From the NCBI GenBank assembly GCA_039810485.1, contig JBDHXA010000001.1, positions 1 to 64,000 of the forward strand: DNA of 64,000 nt. The letters run 5' to 3'. Within the stretch, counting starts at the first letter, position 1, and the number at the start of each line of letters is the position of its first letter. Below are positions 17,837-25,693 of this stretch, one piece after another. Source of the DNA: JADZAA01 sp039810485 (GTDB lineage Bacteria; Bacteroidota; Ignavibacteria; Kapaibacteriales; UBA961). Under the pieces are notes generated by a model, which worked only from the letters and a program-made list of their open reading frames with translations, was not told where the DNA came from and searched no databases. Made by a program: the position numbers and the translations under genes.

Positions 17837-19687
17837 ATGATAACAGAAGAATTATATAAATTGCTATTCGAAGCTGAAGCAATTTTTAATCAATTCGGAT
17901 ATAATAAGTTTCAAGAATACGTAGAGAAATTGATAAAACACCTTGATGAAGCCATTCCAAACCCGGACATTGCGATATTGCAAATTGAAACAAATCTCTT
18001 GTTGTCGCGCGTAGCTTGGAAGCAAGGATTCTATGAAAAAACTATTAAATATGCAAATATAGCTCTCTCTCTTACAGACAAATTATTTATATCCGATAAC
18101 AAGGTGGAAGTGTATAAGGCAAAATCGTATAATATGATAGGCCTTGCATATTGGAATTTAGACAATTTATCAACAGCTATGTCCAATTATCACAACGCTT
18201 TGGAAATATGCGAAAAATTAGGTGAAAGAAAAGGTGCTGCAATTATTACAAGCAATATTGGAATTATATATAAAAACATTCATGATTATGAAAGAGCATT
18301 TTCTTTTTATTTGCGCGCTTTGTCTGCTCATAAAGAATTAAATAATGATGAATCTATCGCTGAAATTTATTGCAATTTGGGTGTCGTTAATGAAGAACTA
18401 AAAAAATATGATGAAGCGCTATCTTATTTTCTTCAAGCTAAAGAGTTATTCCAGAGTTTGAATGACATAAGACAAATTTCGCGCATGAACACAAATATTG
18501 GAAAAATATATCTTGAAAACAAGAAATACAACGAAGCTTATGCAATGTTTCAAAGCTCGCTGTCTGATTATGAAGAATTAGGTTTGTATAGCGATATTGG
18601 ATTTGTAAAAAGTTTGTTGGGCAGCTTATATTCCAGAAAAGAATTTGCGGGGTATGATCCGAAAATTGCAAAAAAATATCTTCTCGAATCTATCGAGATA
18701 TTCAAAGACATTGGATCCGAAAGCAAAATATCTGACAGCTATTTATTGCTTGCTGAAATTAGCGCTTATGAAGGTGATTGGCGCGCTCAATCCGAATACT
18801 TAAAACAGTATCAAGAGCGATTAAAGAGTGAATATGATGATGAGGTAAACAAACAGATATTACGATACACAATGGATTACGAACTCTCAGCATTGCAGCG
18901 AGAACAAGAAATCCTAAAGGAAAAAAACGCTGAATTGGCAGAACTGAATAATAAACTTTTATTAGCAAATAGACAGCTTGTAGAGGCAGATGAAGAAAAA
19001 AATGATTTTATGGGAATAGCTGCACATGATTTAAAAAATCCTCTTGGCTCTGTAACAATGATAGCAAATATATTGGCAAATGAATCCGAAACTATCAGCA
19101 CCGCTGAAATTTATGAATTAGCAACCGATATTCGCACATTATCAAAGAGAATGTTTGAGCTAATTACTAGTTTTCTTGATCTCAATAAAGCTGATCTTGG
19201 CATAACGCATAATGATGTATTATTGTTTCCAATTTCTGATGTAATAAATCCTATTATAGATCAATATGAACCTTCGGCGCAATTAAAAGGCATAACTATT
19301 ACAAGCAGTATATCAGCGATAATGCTATGCAATAGCCCCTCAATTTTAACTCAAATACTTGATAATTTAATTTCTAATGCTGTAAAATATACATTGCAAA
19401 ACACGGAGATAACGATAACAACGGAATTAATTGACGAAGGTCATCTCCGCATTGGAGTTGCGGATCAAGGTCCCGGCTTAACTGAATCTGACCGTCAGAA
19501 TATTTTTGGTAAATTTAAGCGGTTGTCGGCACAGCCGACAGGAGGAGAACATTCTAGCGGATTGGGGCTTGCCATTGTCAAGAAATTAGTGGAAGCAATC
19601 GGAGGACATATTCGATATGATAGCGATTTAGGAAGAGGCACAACCTTTTATGTAGAACTTCCCAGAAATTTGTCGGAAGAAGATTGA
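17837..19687 (+). CDS. Cytoplasmic TPR histidine kinase, second paralogue
   Basis: This protein has the same 616-residue plan as the preceding gene: TPR repeats (1-320), coiled coil with QREQEILKEKNAELAEL, H397 in IAAHDLKNPLGS and an intact HATPase_c (ILDNLISNAVKYT, DQGPGLTE, FGKFKRL, GLGLAIVKKL). From 18776 to 19605 the DNA is identical to the third copy, while the TPR half differs at many positions. After 19605 the ending reverts to one nearly identical in protein sequence to the first copy (RYDSDLGRGTTFYVELPRN). Spacing between starts of copies 1, 2 and 3 is 1,981 and 1,977 bp, and the intergenic stretches are also related, so the whole unit was duplicated in tandem. Sensor halves may see different ligands. 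Confidence 0.92.
   Translation: MITEELYKLLFEAEAIFNQFGYNKFQEYVEKLIKHLDEAIPNPDIAILQIETNLLLSRVAWKQGFYEKTIKYANIALSLTDKLFISDNKVEVYKAKSYNMIGLAYWNLDNLSTAMSNYHNALEICEKLGERKGAAIITSNIGIIYKNIHDYERAFSFYLRALSAHKELNNDESIAEIYCNLGVVNEELKKYDEALSYFLQAKELFQSLNDIRQISRMNTNIGKIYLENKKYNEAYAMFQSSLSDYEELGLYSDIGFVKSLLGSLYSRKEFAGYDPKIAKKYLLESIEIFKDIGSESKISDSYLLLAEISAYEGDWRAQSEYLKQYQERLKSEYDDEVNKQILRYTMDYELSALQREQEILKEKNAELAELNNKLLLANRQLVEADEEKNDFMGIAAHDLKNPLGSVTMIANILANESETISTAEIYELATDIRTLSKRMFELITSFLDLNKADLGITHNDVLLFPISDVINPIIDQYEPSAQLKGITITSSISAIMLCNSPSILTQILDNLISNAVKYTLQNTEITITTELIDEGHLRIGVADQGPGLTESDRQNIFGKFKRLSAQPTGGEHSSGLGLAIVKKLVEAIGGHIRYDSDLGRGTTFYVELPRNLSEED
18776..19605 (+). repeat. 830-bp direct repeat, copy A (kinase half)
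   Basis: By line-by-line reading this stretch is identical to 20753-21582 (offset 1,977 bp) with sharp edges: the sequence diverges upstream in the last TPR and downstream after GGAGG. It covers the linker, HisKA and nearly all of HATPase_c. Confidence 0.9.
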
Positions 19688-19813
19688 AGTAAATGAGATG
19701 ATTAACTATGATGCAGCCGAGCAATTAATAAAATTCTCTATTTATGCGCAATAAATTTCATTCGAGGATAAAGAAATAGAAAAATAATTATAGTATCACA
19801 ATAAATTTATAAA

Positions 19814-21664
19814 GTGGCAACCGAAGAATTATATAAATTGTTATTCGAAGCAGAAGCAATTTTTAACCAATTTGGATATAATAAGTTTCATGAGATCGTA
19901 GAGAAATTGATAAAACAGATTGATGAAGCCATTCCAAACTCGGACATTGCGATATTGCGAATCGAAACAAATCTATTGTTGTCGCGTGTTGCATGGAAGC
20001 AAGGATTCTTTGAAAAAACTATTAAATATGCAAGTATCGCTCTCTCTCTTTCAGACGAATTAGAGATATCCTGCAACAAAGAGGAAGTGTATAAAGCAAA
20101 ATCGTATAATATGATAGGACTTGCTTATTGGAGATTAAATAATTTAGCAAATGCAATAAGCAATTATCATAAAGCATTAGGTCTTAGTGAGAAATTAGGC
20201 GAAAAGAAAGGAGTGGCAGTAATTACCGGCAATATCGGTGTTATATATTCAAGTATTCGTGATTATGCAAGGGCTTTTGAATTTTATTCGCGCGCTCTGT
20301 CTGCCCATATTGAGTTAAATAATATGGAAGCTGTTGCAGAAACATATTGCAATTTGGGAATTGCAAAAAAAGAGTTAAAAGAGTATGATGAAGCGCTCTC
20401 CCATTTCCTTAAAGCTAAAGAATTATTCGGGAATTTGAGTAATAAAAGTCAAGTTTTTCGCATGAATACAAATATTGGAGATATATGCTTGCAAAGAAAT
20501 AAATTTAACGATGCCGATTCATTGTTTCAAGATTCATTGTCTATTTATGAAGAATTAGGTTTGTACAGCGATATTGGATTTGTAAAAAATTTGTTGGGCA
20601 GCTTATATTCCAGAAAAGAATTTGCGGGGTATGATCCGGAAATTGCAAAAAAATATCTTCTCGAATCTATCGAGGTATTCAAAGATATTGGAAACGAAAG
20701 CAAAATATCTGACATCTATTTAATACTAACTGATGTTAGCGCAGACGAGCGCGATTGGCGCGCTCAATCCGAATACTTAAAACAGTATCAAGAGCGATTA
20801 AAGAGTGAATATGATGATGAGGTAAACAAACAGATATTACGATACACAATGGATTACGAACTCTCAGCATTGCAGCGAGAACAAGAAATCCTAAAGGAAA
20901 AAAACGCTGAATTGGCAGAACTGAATAATAAACTTTTATTAGCAAATAGACAGCTTGTAGAGGCAGATGAAGAAAAAAATGATTTTATGGGAATAGCTGC
21001 ACATGATTTAAAAAATCCTCTTGGCTCTGTAACAATGATAGCAAATATATTGGCAAATGAATCCGAAACTATCAGCACCGCTGAAATTTATGAATTAGCA
21101 ACCGATATTCGCACATTATCAAAGAGAATGTTTGAGCTAATTACTAGTTTTCTTGATCTCAATAAAGCTGATCTTGGCATAACGCATAATGATGTATTAT
21201 TGTTTCCAATTTCTGATGTAATAAATCCTATTATAGATCAATATGAACCTTCGGCGCAATTAAAAGGCATAACTATTACAAGCAGTATATCAGCGATAAT
21301 GCTATGCAATAGCCCCTCAATTTTAACTCAAATACTTGATAATTTAATTTCTAATGCTGTAAAATATACATTGCAAAACACGGAGATAACGATAACAACG
21401 GAATTAATTGACGAAGGTCATCTCCGCATTGGAGTTGCGGATCAAGGTCCCGGCTTAACTGAATCTGACCGTCAGAATATTTTTGGTAAATTTAAGCGGT
21501 TGTCGGCACAGCCGACAGGAGGAGAACATTCTAGCGGATTGGGGCTTGCCATTGTCAAGAAATTAGTGGAAGCAATCGGAGGTTGCATTTATTTCGAAAG
21601 CGAGCTTGGCAGAGGAACTGCATTCTATGTGGAATTGCCTAGAAAATTACTAACTGAATTGTAA
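19814..21664 (+). CDS. Cytoplasmic TPR histidine kinase, third paralogue
   Basis: It starts with GTG (19814), aligned with the ATG of the second copy, and encodes 616 residues with the same order: TPRs, coiled coil, H397, HATPase_c. Kinase residues about 314-589 are identical to the second paralogue at DNA level; the TPR half is clearly diverged (for example KKGVAVITGNIGVIYSSIRDY). The last ~27 residues differ from both other copies (IYFESELGRGTAFYVELPRK), so the identical tract has a defined 3' edge. This mosaic fits gene conversion or unequal crossover limited to the catalytic half. It is convergent with nuoK; no obvious terminator lies in between. Confidence 0.92.
   Translation: MATEELYKLLFEAEAIFNQFGYNKFHEIVEKLIKQIDEAIPNSDIAILRIETNLLLSRVAWKQGFFEKTIKYASIALSLSDELEISCNKEEVYKAKSYNMIGLAYWRLNNLANAISNYHKALGLSEKLGEKKGVAVITGNIGVIYSSIRDYARAFEFYSRALSAHIELNNMEAVAETYCNLGIAKKELKEYDEALSHFLKAKELFGNLSNKSQVFRMNTNIGDICLQRNKFNDADSLFQDSLSIYEELGLYSDIGFVKNLLGSLYSRKEFAGYDPEIAKKYLLESIEVFKDIGNESKISDIYLILTDVSADERDWRAQSEYLKQYQERLKSEYDDEVNKQILRYTMDYELSALQREQEILKEKNAELAELNNKLLLANRQLVEADEEKNDFMGIAAHDLKNPLGSVTMIANILANESETISTAEIYELATDIRTLSKRMFELITSFLDLNKADLGITHNDVLLFPISDVINPIIDQYEPSAQLKGITITSSISAIMLCNSPSILTQILDNLISNAVKYTLQNTEITITTELIDEGHLRIGVADQGPGLTESDRQNIFGKFKRLSAQPTGGEHSSGLGLAIVKKLVEAIGGCIYFESELGRGTAFYVELPRKLLTEL
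20753..21582 (+). repeat. 830-bp direct repeat, copy B (kinase half)
   Basis: This is the second copy of the identical tract at 18776-19605. Perfect identity, including silent positions, implies a very recent exchange or strong ongoing homogenisation. Confidence 0.9.
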
Positions 21665-21767
21665 ATTTACAGTTAATTACAAAGTATATTACACACAAAA
21701 TTTAAAGATATAGAAAGAGGAAGTGAAAAAATGATCCTTGCTTTTTTATGAAATGAATTGTGGTTCT

Positions 21768-22082
21768 CTACCACTTCATAATATTTACTTCGTCTACATA
21801 TATAGTTCGCTTGTTACGAAACAAAGCCAAGACAATTGCCAAACCCACAGCAGCCTCTGCAGCCGCGACGGCCATCACAAAGAAAACGAAAATTTGACCT
21901 GCGGGATCATTAAAAAATTGTGAGAATGAAACTAATGTTAGGTTGACCGCATTTAGCATAAGTTCAATGCTCATAAAAATGATAATTGCATTGCGTCGTG
22001 TAAGAACGCCAACTGCTCCAATCACGAATAATATCGCTGAAAGAGTCAAGTAATATTCAAGTGGCACTGATTGTAAAATCAT
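21768..22082 (-). CDS. nuoK: NADH-quinone oxidoreductase subunit K
   Basis: A 104-residue protein with three membrane helices in the NuoK pattern: LTLSAILFVIGAVGVLTRRN, then FMSIELMLNAVNLTLVSFS with the conserved Glu of helix 2 (IELMLNAVN), and AVAAAEAAVGLAIVLALF with the second conserved Glu. These glutamates belong to the proton-channel path of complex I. It lies 28 bp after nuoJ, the normal order. No nuoL, nuoM or nuoN follows, so the remainder of complex I must be elsewhere. Confidence 0.96.
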   Translation of the reverse strand: MILQSVPLEYYLTLSAILFVIGAVGVLTRRNAIIIFMSIELMLNAVNLTLVSFSQFFNDPAGQIFVFFVMAVAAAEAAVGLAIVLALFRNKRTIYVDEVNIMKW

Positions 22083-22110
22083 GATGTTCTCTACAATATA
22101 GCGTTGTTAA

Positions 22111-22623
22111 TTAGTTTTTAACTTGTCTCTTTGCAAGAATGACTGCGCCCATTACAGCAATGAGCAATAAAAGTGAAATGGCTTCAAATGGAAACAGATA
22201 ATGCTCAAAAAGTGCTGTTCCCAGAGCTTCTGTAGTTCCATTAGTGGCAGCATTTTGAGGCAAAAAATTCTTTCTTGCCAAATCAGTAAAAGCATATTTG
22301 CCAAGCTGAAACGCAAGAATAATTGATAAGCCAATTGAAATGCCGATGCGAAAGCTTGACTTTTCTCGCATTTGCTCTTCGCGTCCTATGTTTAGCAGCA
22401 TGATTACAAACACTACCAATACCATTATTGCGCCGGCATAAACTAATACTTGAACTACGGCAATGAATTGTGCTTGCAGAGTTAGATAAATTCCGGCTAA
22501 TGAGAAAAAATGCATAATCAATGAAACTGCCGACGCAACTGGATTGCGGCTCATTATTGTAGATATGCCAGTGCCGACAGCCAATGCTGCCAATAATCCG
22601 AAAAGTATAACGCTTAAGCTCAC
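22111..22623 (-). CDS. nuoJ: NADH-quinone oxidoreductase subunit J
   Basis: A 170-residue membrane protein with five predicted helices and the NuoJ hallmark segment VVQVLVYAGAIMVLVVFVIMLL (helix 3 with its pi-bulge region), followed by a loop and a final helix (FEAISLLLLIAVMGAVIL) ending in Lys/Arg. NuoJ is part of the membrane arm of complex I. A TATTTTTG -7 element on the minus strand at 22688-22695 could drive nuoJK, but no matching -33 was found. The gene upstream is an unrelated CPBP protease, so this pair appears split from the rest of the nuo operon. Confidence 0.95.
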   Translation of the reverse strand: MSLSVILFGLLAALAVGTGISTIMSRNPVASAVSLIMHFFSLAGIYLTLQAQFIAVVQVLVYAGAIMVLVVFVIMLLNIGREEQMREKSSFRIGISIGLSIILAFQLGKYAFTDLARKNFLPQNAATNGTTEALGTALFEHYLFPFEAISLLLLIAVMGAVILAKRQVKN

Positions 22624-22747
22624 GTTTATAATCCTTTTTGAAATTCTACGTTTTTGACTTTATAGTCGAAAGTATGAATGCCGCCGGCAAAAATAATAAT
22701 TTTTTGCCAACTGTCTTTGCTAAAACAGCAAAACAATGACAAACGCT

Positions 22748-23668
22748 TCACGTTGAGCTGCTGATTGGATTCAATAATTTGTCCTCCTCAAAACGACGGC
22801 GAAATTCAGCAGCAGAAATGTATGGATCGGACTTAGTATACAGCAATACAAATAGCGTTGAGATCAACAGAAGAATAGTAGTGAGTAATCCTTCTTCTAC
22901 ACCGAATCCTCCGCCAAGCCATAATGAATGCTCGTCCGAAATTGTAGTTGTTAAAATTGAAGCCGGAAATATATTGCCGCTTACAGGCAAGCCGAATACA
23001 ACGCCGAGCAGCCAATTCCATCCAAAATGAAAAGCAAAAGGCATCCATAAAGCGCGGCTTGCAATCCGCATTGCCGTCAGCAGTATTCCTGCCAGCGCTA
23101 CATTGATTATTCCTAATAATGAAACACTGGGATTCAAAATATGTGCTGCTGCAAATAATAAGCTGATGACAATAGCAGTCTTTACTTCGCCAAATTTTTC
23201 AGAAAATGGCTCATAAAGCAAACCGCGAAAAATAAGCTCTTCAATAAGAGCGGCACAAAAAATAAAAGTTGTTTGCAGCATCAATCTTTCTGGTTGAAAA
23301 CCGGCAAAAGTTGCATGAGTGCCAGAAAGCAAAAACAAGCTGAAAAGTAAGGCAACCAATACAAGTGATATGCCGAATCCTGAAATTGCGTGAATGAAAG
23401 CAAACCGCGTGGGAGCAAAGCCAAAAGTCATAATTGCTTTGCCGCTGCGAATTGCATTCATAAAAAATTGTCCAGCTAAAAGAAAGAAAGCCAGCAGACA
23501 GTTCAAGATGGCATTTACATGCAAATCGTCCCTACCTGGAGCTTGGAAAATATTATCTGGGAGAACAAAGACAGCCCCTATGGCAAGCAACACGGCAATT
23601 ATGGATACACCAACAGCCATTGCAAGACGAAAATGCCATCGAGCAAAAATAATATTTATGCGGTTCAT
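22748..23668 (-). CDS. CPBP-family intramembrane protease
   Basis: A 306-residue protein with about eight hydrophobic segments. The conserved motif is E143-E144 in IEELIFRGLLYEPF, the first His is in FAAAHILNP, and the third motif is FAFHFGWNW. These match the CPBP (CAAX-protease and bacteriocin-processing, Abi) family of glutamate-type membrane proteases. The substrate is unknown. Its start codon shares one base with the stop codon of the small upstream gene (TAATG), so the two are translationally coupled. It may act in membrane-protein processing or self-immunity; nothing nearby decides between these. Confidence 0.9.
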   Translation of the reverse strand: MNRINIIFARWHFRLAMAVGVSIIAVLLAIGAVFVLPDNIFQAPGRDDLHVNAILNCLLAFFLLAGQFFMNAIRSGKAIMTFGFAPTRFAFIHAISGFGISLVLVALLFSLFLLSGTHATFAGFQPERLMLQTTFIFCAALIEELIFRGLLYEPFSEKFGEVKTAIVISLLFAAAHILNPSVSLLGIINVALAGILLTAMRIASRALWMPFAFHFGWNWLLGVVFGLPVSGNIFPASILTTTISDEHSLWLGGGFGVEEGLLTTILLLISTLFVLLYTKSDPYISAAEFRRRFEEDKLLNPISSST

Positions 23669-23880
23669 TATGAATCGGATTGCGCTAATTCGGCTTTAAC
23701 TTTTAGGGCTTCGATATGGGAAAGAATATGCGATTTCATAGCTTCTTCAACCTCAACATGTGCTTCGCCTTTTATCATGTGCAATAGCTGCGGGCAATAA
23801 GAAGCGTAGTTAGCACCAGAATCATATCGGCGAATGAGTATTTCATAATCATCAGGATTTATACTTTCCATTGCTTTCAT
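23668..23880 (-). CDS. Small HicB-like protein
   Basis: A 70-residue soluble protein. The segment YEILIRRYDSGANYASYCPQ, followed by EEAMKSHILSHIEAL, has the beta-beta-beta-alpha outline of HicB-like/UPF0150 domains, but it lacks a DNA-binding tail and there is no HicA toxin next to it. A second in-frame ATG (codon 4) could be the real start. Its stop codon overlaps the CPBP start by one base, so the two are co-expressed. It may be a ligand-binding or adaptor remnant of the HicB fold. It is not called an antitoxin. Confidence 0.6.
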   Translation of the reverse strand: MKAMESINPDDYEILIRRYDSGANYASYCPQLLHMIKGEAHVEVEEAMKSHILSHIEALKVKAELAQSDS

Positions 23881-23935
23881 AATGAACCTTTGAGAAAAAC
23901 GTCGTAGAATAAGTATTGCTATAAATAAGAATATT

Positions 23936-23964
23936 GCAAATTTACGGTAAAACAGTAAATTTGC
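23936..23964. promoter_or_regulatory. 10-bp palindrome with divergent -7 elements
   Basis: GCAAATTTAC (23936-23945) and GTAAATTTGC (23955-23964) form a perfect inverted repeat with a 9-bp centre. The right arm contains TAAATTTG on the plus strand (23956-23963) with TTG at 23934-23936, spacer exactly 19, driving the gene at 23995. The left arm contains the same TAAATTTG on the minus strand (23937-23944), facing the gene at 23880, though its -33 is poor. The palindrome could equally be a dimeric regulator operator. Confidence 0.55.
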
Positions 23965-23994
23965 TTTTAGAATAGAGAATATACATAATCGATT

Positions 23995-24627
23995 ATGGTC
24001 TTTCAGCGAATTAGCATATCTTTCGTCTTTGTATGTGTTGCAGCAATACCGGTATTATCGCAGCATGGCGTAACGCATGGCACAGAAAAGTTAGCTACAT
24101 TATTGCAGGGCATGTACAGCAATGAAGCGCAATCTCGCGTTGACACATCATATTTTGATGTCCGTCTGCGAATTGTTCGAATATGGCGCGCACGCACAGA
24201 TGCAGTATGGCTTTACGCTGAGCAGTCGTTGGCAAGCATGCAAAGCAAACCATATAGTCAGAGAATATATTGTATTCAACAAAAAAATGACAGTGCCTTT
24301 GAAAGTAAAATATTGACATTGCGATATCCTCTGCGGTTCGCGGGGGAGTGGAGACGCGAAAATTTGTTGAAAAATCAAACGCCGGATTCTTTAACAGAAC
24401 GAACCGGCTGCGAATTATTATTCTATCGCAGGAATGACGGAATTTACGTCGGTGCTACAATCGGCTCCGGATGCCAAACTTATTTGCGCGGCTCAGCTTA
24501 TACTACAAGCGGAATAACTGTTTTTCCCGAAAAATTGATAGTTTGGGAAAGAGGATTTGATTCTTCAGGCAAACAAACTTGGGGCGCTATAAAGGGCGGC
24601 TATGAATTTATAAAGATGAAAGAATAA
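23995..24627 (+). CDS. Exported CpeT/CpcT-like protein
   Basis: A 210-residue protein with a signal peptide (ISISFVFVCVAAIPVLSQ). The mature part matches the CpcT/CpeT family: ATLLQGMYSNEAQS at the start, WLYAEQSLAS, KPYSQRIYCI, a Cys in ERTGCELLF, a second in GSGCQTYLRG, and a C-terminal block YTTSGITVF, WERGFDSSGKQTWGAIKGGY. In cyanobacteria these enzymes attach phycobilins to Cys of phycobiliproteins; non-photosynthetic bacteria carry homologues of unknown function. With a signal peptide and no phycobiliprotein here, a bilin lyase role is unlikely; binding of a lipophilic or tetrapyrrole-like ligand in the periplasm is possible. A good promoter precedes it. Confidence 0.75.
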   Translation: MVFQRISISFVFVCVAAIPVLSQHGVTHGTEKLATLLQGMYSNEAQSRVDTSYFDVRLRIVRIWRARTDAVWLYAEQSLASMQSKPYSQRIYCIQQKNDSAFESKILTLRYPLRFAGEWRRENLLKNQTPDSLTERTGCELLFYRRNDGIYVGATIGSGCQTYLRGSAYTTSGITVFPEKLIVWERGFDSSGKQTWGAIKGGYEFIKMKE

Positions 24628-24662
24628 TCTAATATAATTTTCTTTAATTGACAGACAGTTCT

Positions 24663-25613
24663 ATGATGAAGAATTCAATTAAGTTACTATATTGTCTTGC
24701 CGGAGCTGCGTTTATTATGACGCTGCATAGTTGTAATGAAAGGGCTAAAGATCCGGAGAAAACAATTGCATCTTCAGAAAATACTAATGATGTTAGCGAT
24801 TTACTTGCGCTTGTAAATGAAAAAGACAGCACGAGTGTGGCGGTAATGCAATCAACAGCCGCTATAAATCAAGTGTATGATAGGCTGCTTTTTCTAAGCT
24901 CGAAACGTTCAACATCAAAATCAACAGTCCGAGAAACTGGTTCCATGTTGAAAATGTTGGACTCTTTGAATAATATTGTAAAAACAGGCAAAGAACGGCT
25001 GTCAAATATTGATGCTCGTCTTATGTCTTTGCAAAATAAAAATACTCTTGTGACGCAAGTACTGCCAAAGGTAAAGCAAAATATCGCTGAGATTAACAAT
25101 AACGTCGAAATTCAAGAAAATGGCATAATCAGCTTAAAAGAGAGAGTTGGAAATTTTAAAAAAATTACAGAAAGACGTTTGGTTGAAATAGCTCGGCAAC
25201 GCGCTGAGCAAGCAAAGGTAGCTAATAATGCAGATGATCAAAGTGTCTATTATATTATTGGAACCGAAAAAGAGCTACTCGGCAAGAAAATAGTGCAGGA
25301 ATCTGGAGGGACAAATCTTGGAATTTTTGGCAAACTTGGCGTTACCTTAACGCCATCAAAAGAGCTTCATCAAAGCGAATTTCACAAATTCTATCCACAA
25401 AAAGACAACAAAATTCTGTTGGATTCGCTGACTGCCAAAGCCGGAAAAGACAATAAGCCCAAACATTTCAAAGTAGTGTCTGCACATAATGAAAAATATA
25501 TTGAGCCGGTAACTGATTCGACAAAAACAATTCGCTCATTCAAAATCAGCAACGAAAGTAAATTCTGGAAACCATCGCCTTATCTTATCATAGTTGTTGA
25601 TGAAAACGAGTAA
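24663..25613 (+). CDS. Coiled-coil lipoprotein of unknown function
   Basis: An upstream TTG (24648) is in frame, but ATG-ATG at 24663 gives a clean lipoprotein signal (KLLYCLAGAAFIMTLHSC, lipidated C24) and 316 residues. Residues 60-200 form a long helix/coiled coil (LDSLNNIVKTGKERL, EIQENGIISLKERVGNFKK). A compact C-terminal part follows with YYIIGTEKELLGKKIVQ, a phrase seen in uncharacterised Bacteroidota lipoproteins, and ends at DEN-E. It probably sits in the periplasm or on the surface. It lies 35 bp after the CpeT-like gene, so co-transcription is likely. Function unknown. Confidence 0.65.
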   Translation: MMKNSIKLLYCLAGAAFIMTLHSCNERAKDPEKTIASSENTNDVSDLLALVNEKDSTSVAVMQSTAAINQVYDRLLFLSSKRSTSKSTVRETGSMLKMLDSLNNIVKTGKERLSNIDARLMSLQNKNTLVTQVLPKVKQNIAEINNNVEIQENGIISLKERVGNFKKITERRLVEIARQRAEQAKVANNADDQSVYYIIGTEKELLGKKIVQESGGTNLGIFGKLGVTLTPSKELHQSEFHKFYPQKDNKILLDSLTAKAGKDNKPKHFKVVSAHNEKYIEPVTDSTKTIRSFKISNESKFWKPSPYLIIVVDENE

Positions 25614-25693
25614 AAATCGAATTTAAATATTGACTGTATACTTAGTTTATTATCTGACAAATATAAATTATTGTTTTAATCGCAAAGTGAGTA

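Noticed and set aside
23668..23880. HicAB toxin-antitoxin system
   Set aside because: The small protein has a HicB-like outline only, and no HicA-type toxin or DNA-binding tail is present; it is coupled to a CPBP protease instead.
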